In this document: piece by piece, positions 20,198-20,287 of the stretch
Position numbering within the stretch: position 1 is the stretch's first letter
How the letters are laid out: each line of letters begins with the position of its first letter
Virus record (IMG/VR): IMGVR_UViG_3300011115_000860
Coordinates: 1 to 20,287 of that record
Origin: a virus
DNA length: 20,287 bases
Direction: 5' to 3' (one strand)
Notes under the pieces: model-generated
Told to the model about the DNA's origin: nothing
The model's database searches: none
What the model saw: the letters and a program-made list of their open reading frames with translations, nothing else
Translations under genes and position numbers: made by a program

Positions 20198-20287
20198 AGA
20201 TGTTAAACCTAAACGATAGAGAACGCAAGGAGAAAGTGATTGAACAATTCTTCAACAAGCGTTTCCAAAAACTACCTGAGATACAAG
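20198..20287 (+). CDS. Start of an unknown gene, cut by window edge
   Basis: ATG 20198 follows AAAGGAG by four bases. The 29 visible codons (MLNLNDRERKEKVIEQFFNK onward) stay open to the window end. The start is helical and very charged. Identity cannot be judged from this fragment. Confidence 0.75.

Noticed and set aside
1-20287. Prophage integration signals (integrase, att sites)
   Set aside because: No integrase, repressor-integrase pair or tRNA-flanked direct repeats are visible; life style cannot be judged from this part of the genome.

Overview
The window is part of a tailed double-stranded DNA bacteriophage genome (Caudoviricetes). The direct evidence is a contiguous head and packaging module: terminase large subunit, portal, scaffold-like protein, major capsid protein and two adaptor-like genes. 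No integrase, tRNA, rRNA, transposase or CRISPR array was recognised. Shine-Dalgarno sites are strong (AAGGAG type), TAA/TAG/TGA all act as stops, and the sequence is moderately AT-rich. The host is bacterial, but the sequence does not identify it.

Left half (1-11496, minus strand, transcribed right to left). In order of transcription: an HslV/proteasome-beta-like Ntn hydrolase with the catalytic Thr/Asp/Lys triad intact; a helix-turn-helix protein; two small unknown proteins; the putative small terminase; large terminase; portal; a 92-aa unknown; a scaffold-like protein; a 147-aa decoration-like protein; the major capsid protein; a 103-aa protein with a SAP/Rho-N-like end; a 450-aa adaptor-like protein carrying beta-rich insertions; and a second adaptor-like gene cut by the window edge. 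One 47-aa gene (8892-9035) runs the opposite way between the terminase genes. It has its own extended -10 promoter, RBS and terminator, so it looks like a moron.

Centre (11497-12342). This divergent control region holds a minus-strand promoter candidate for the late module. It also holds a stretch of about 480 nt that is packed with hairpins, including UUCG and GUAA loops in plus-strand polarity, and is probably a large structured RNA. After it come a C-rich tract (G-quadruplex potential on the minus strand) and a plus-strand promoter candidate.

Right half (12343-20287, plus strand). Small unknown early-type genes are separated by intrinsic terminators and a 658-bp gene-poor stretch with iterated AT-rich motifs, a possible replication origin or control region. 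Next is a set of tightly overlapping small genes. The main operon follows: a zinc-ribbon/amidoligase (COOH-NH2 ligase) protein, a class II glutamine amidotransferase with its own CDDCGE zinc ribbon, a 330-aa unknown and a 49-aa membrane peptide. Together these suggest a phage pathway that forms amide or peptide-like bonds using ammonia from glutamine; the substrate is unknown. The window ends with a cluster of translationally coupled small genes, the last of which is read through a strong terminator, and a partial gene.

Candidates for something undescribed, in my order: the amidoligase/GATase/330-aa operon with shared zinc ribbons, the large structured RNA, the phage HslV-like peptidase without an unfoldase partner in view, and a set of shared regulatory motifs (paired promoter-like elements, leader hairpins just upstream of the RBS, and a repeated GGGGCTGTCATCA plus CA-tract element).
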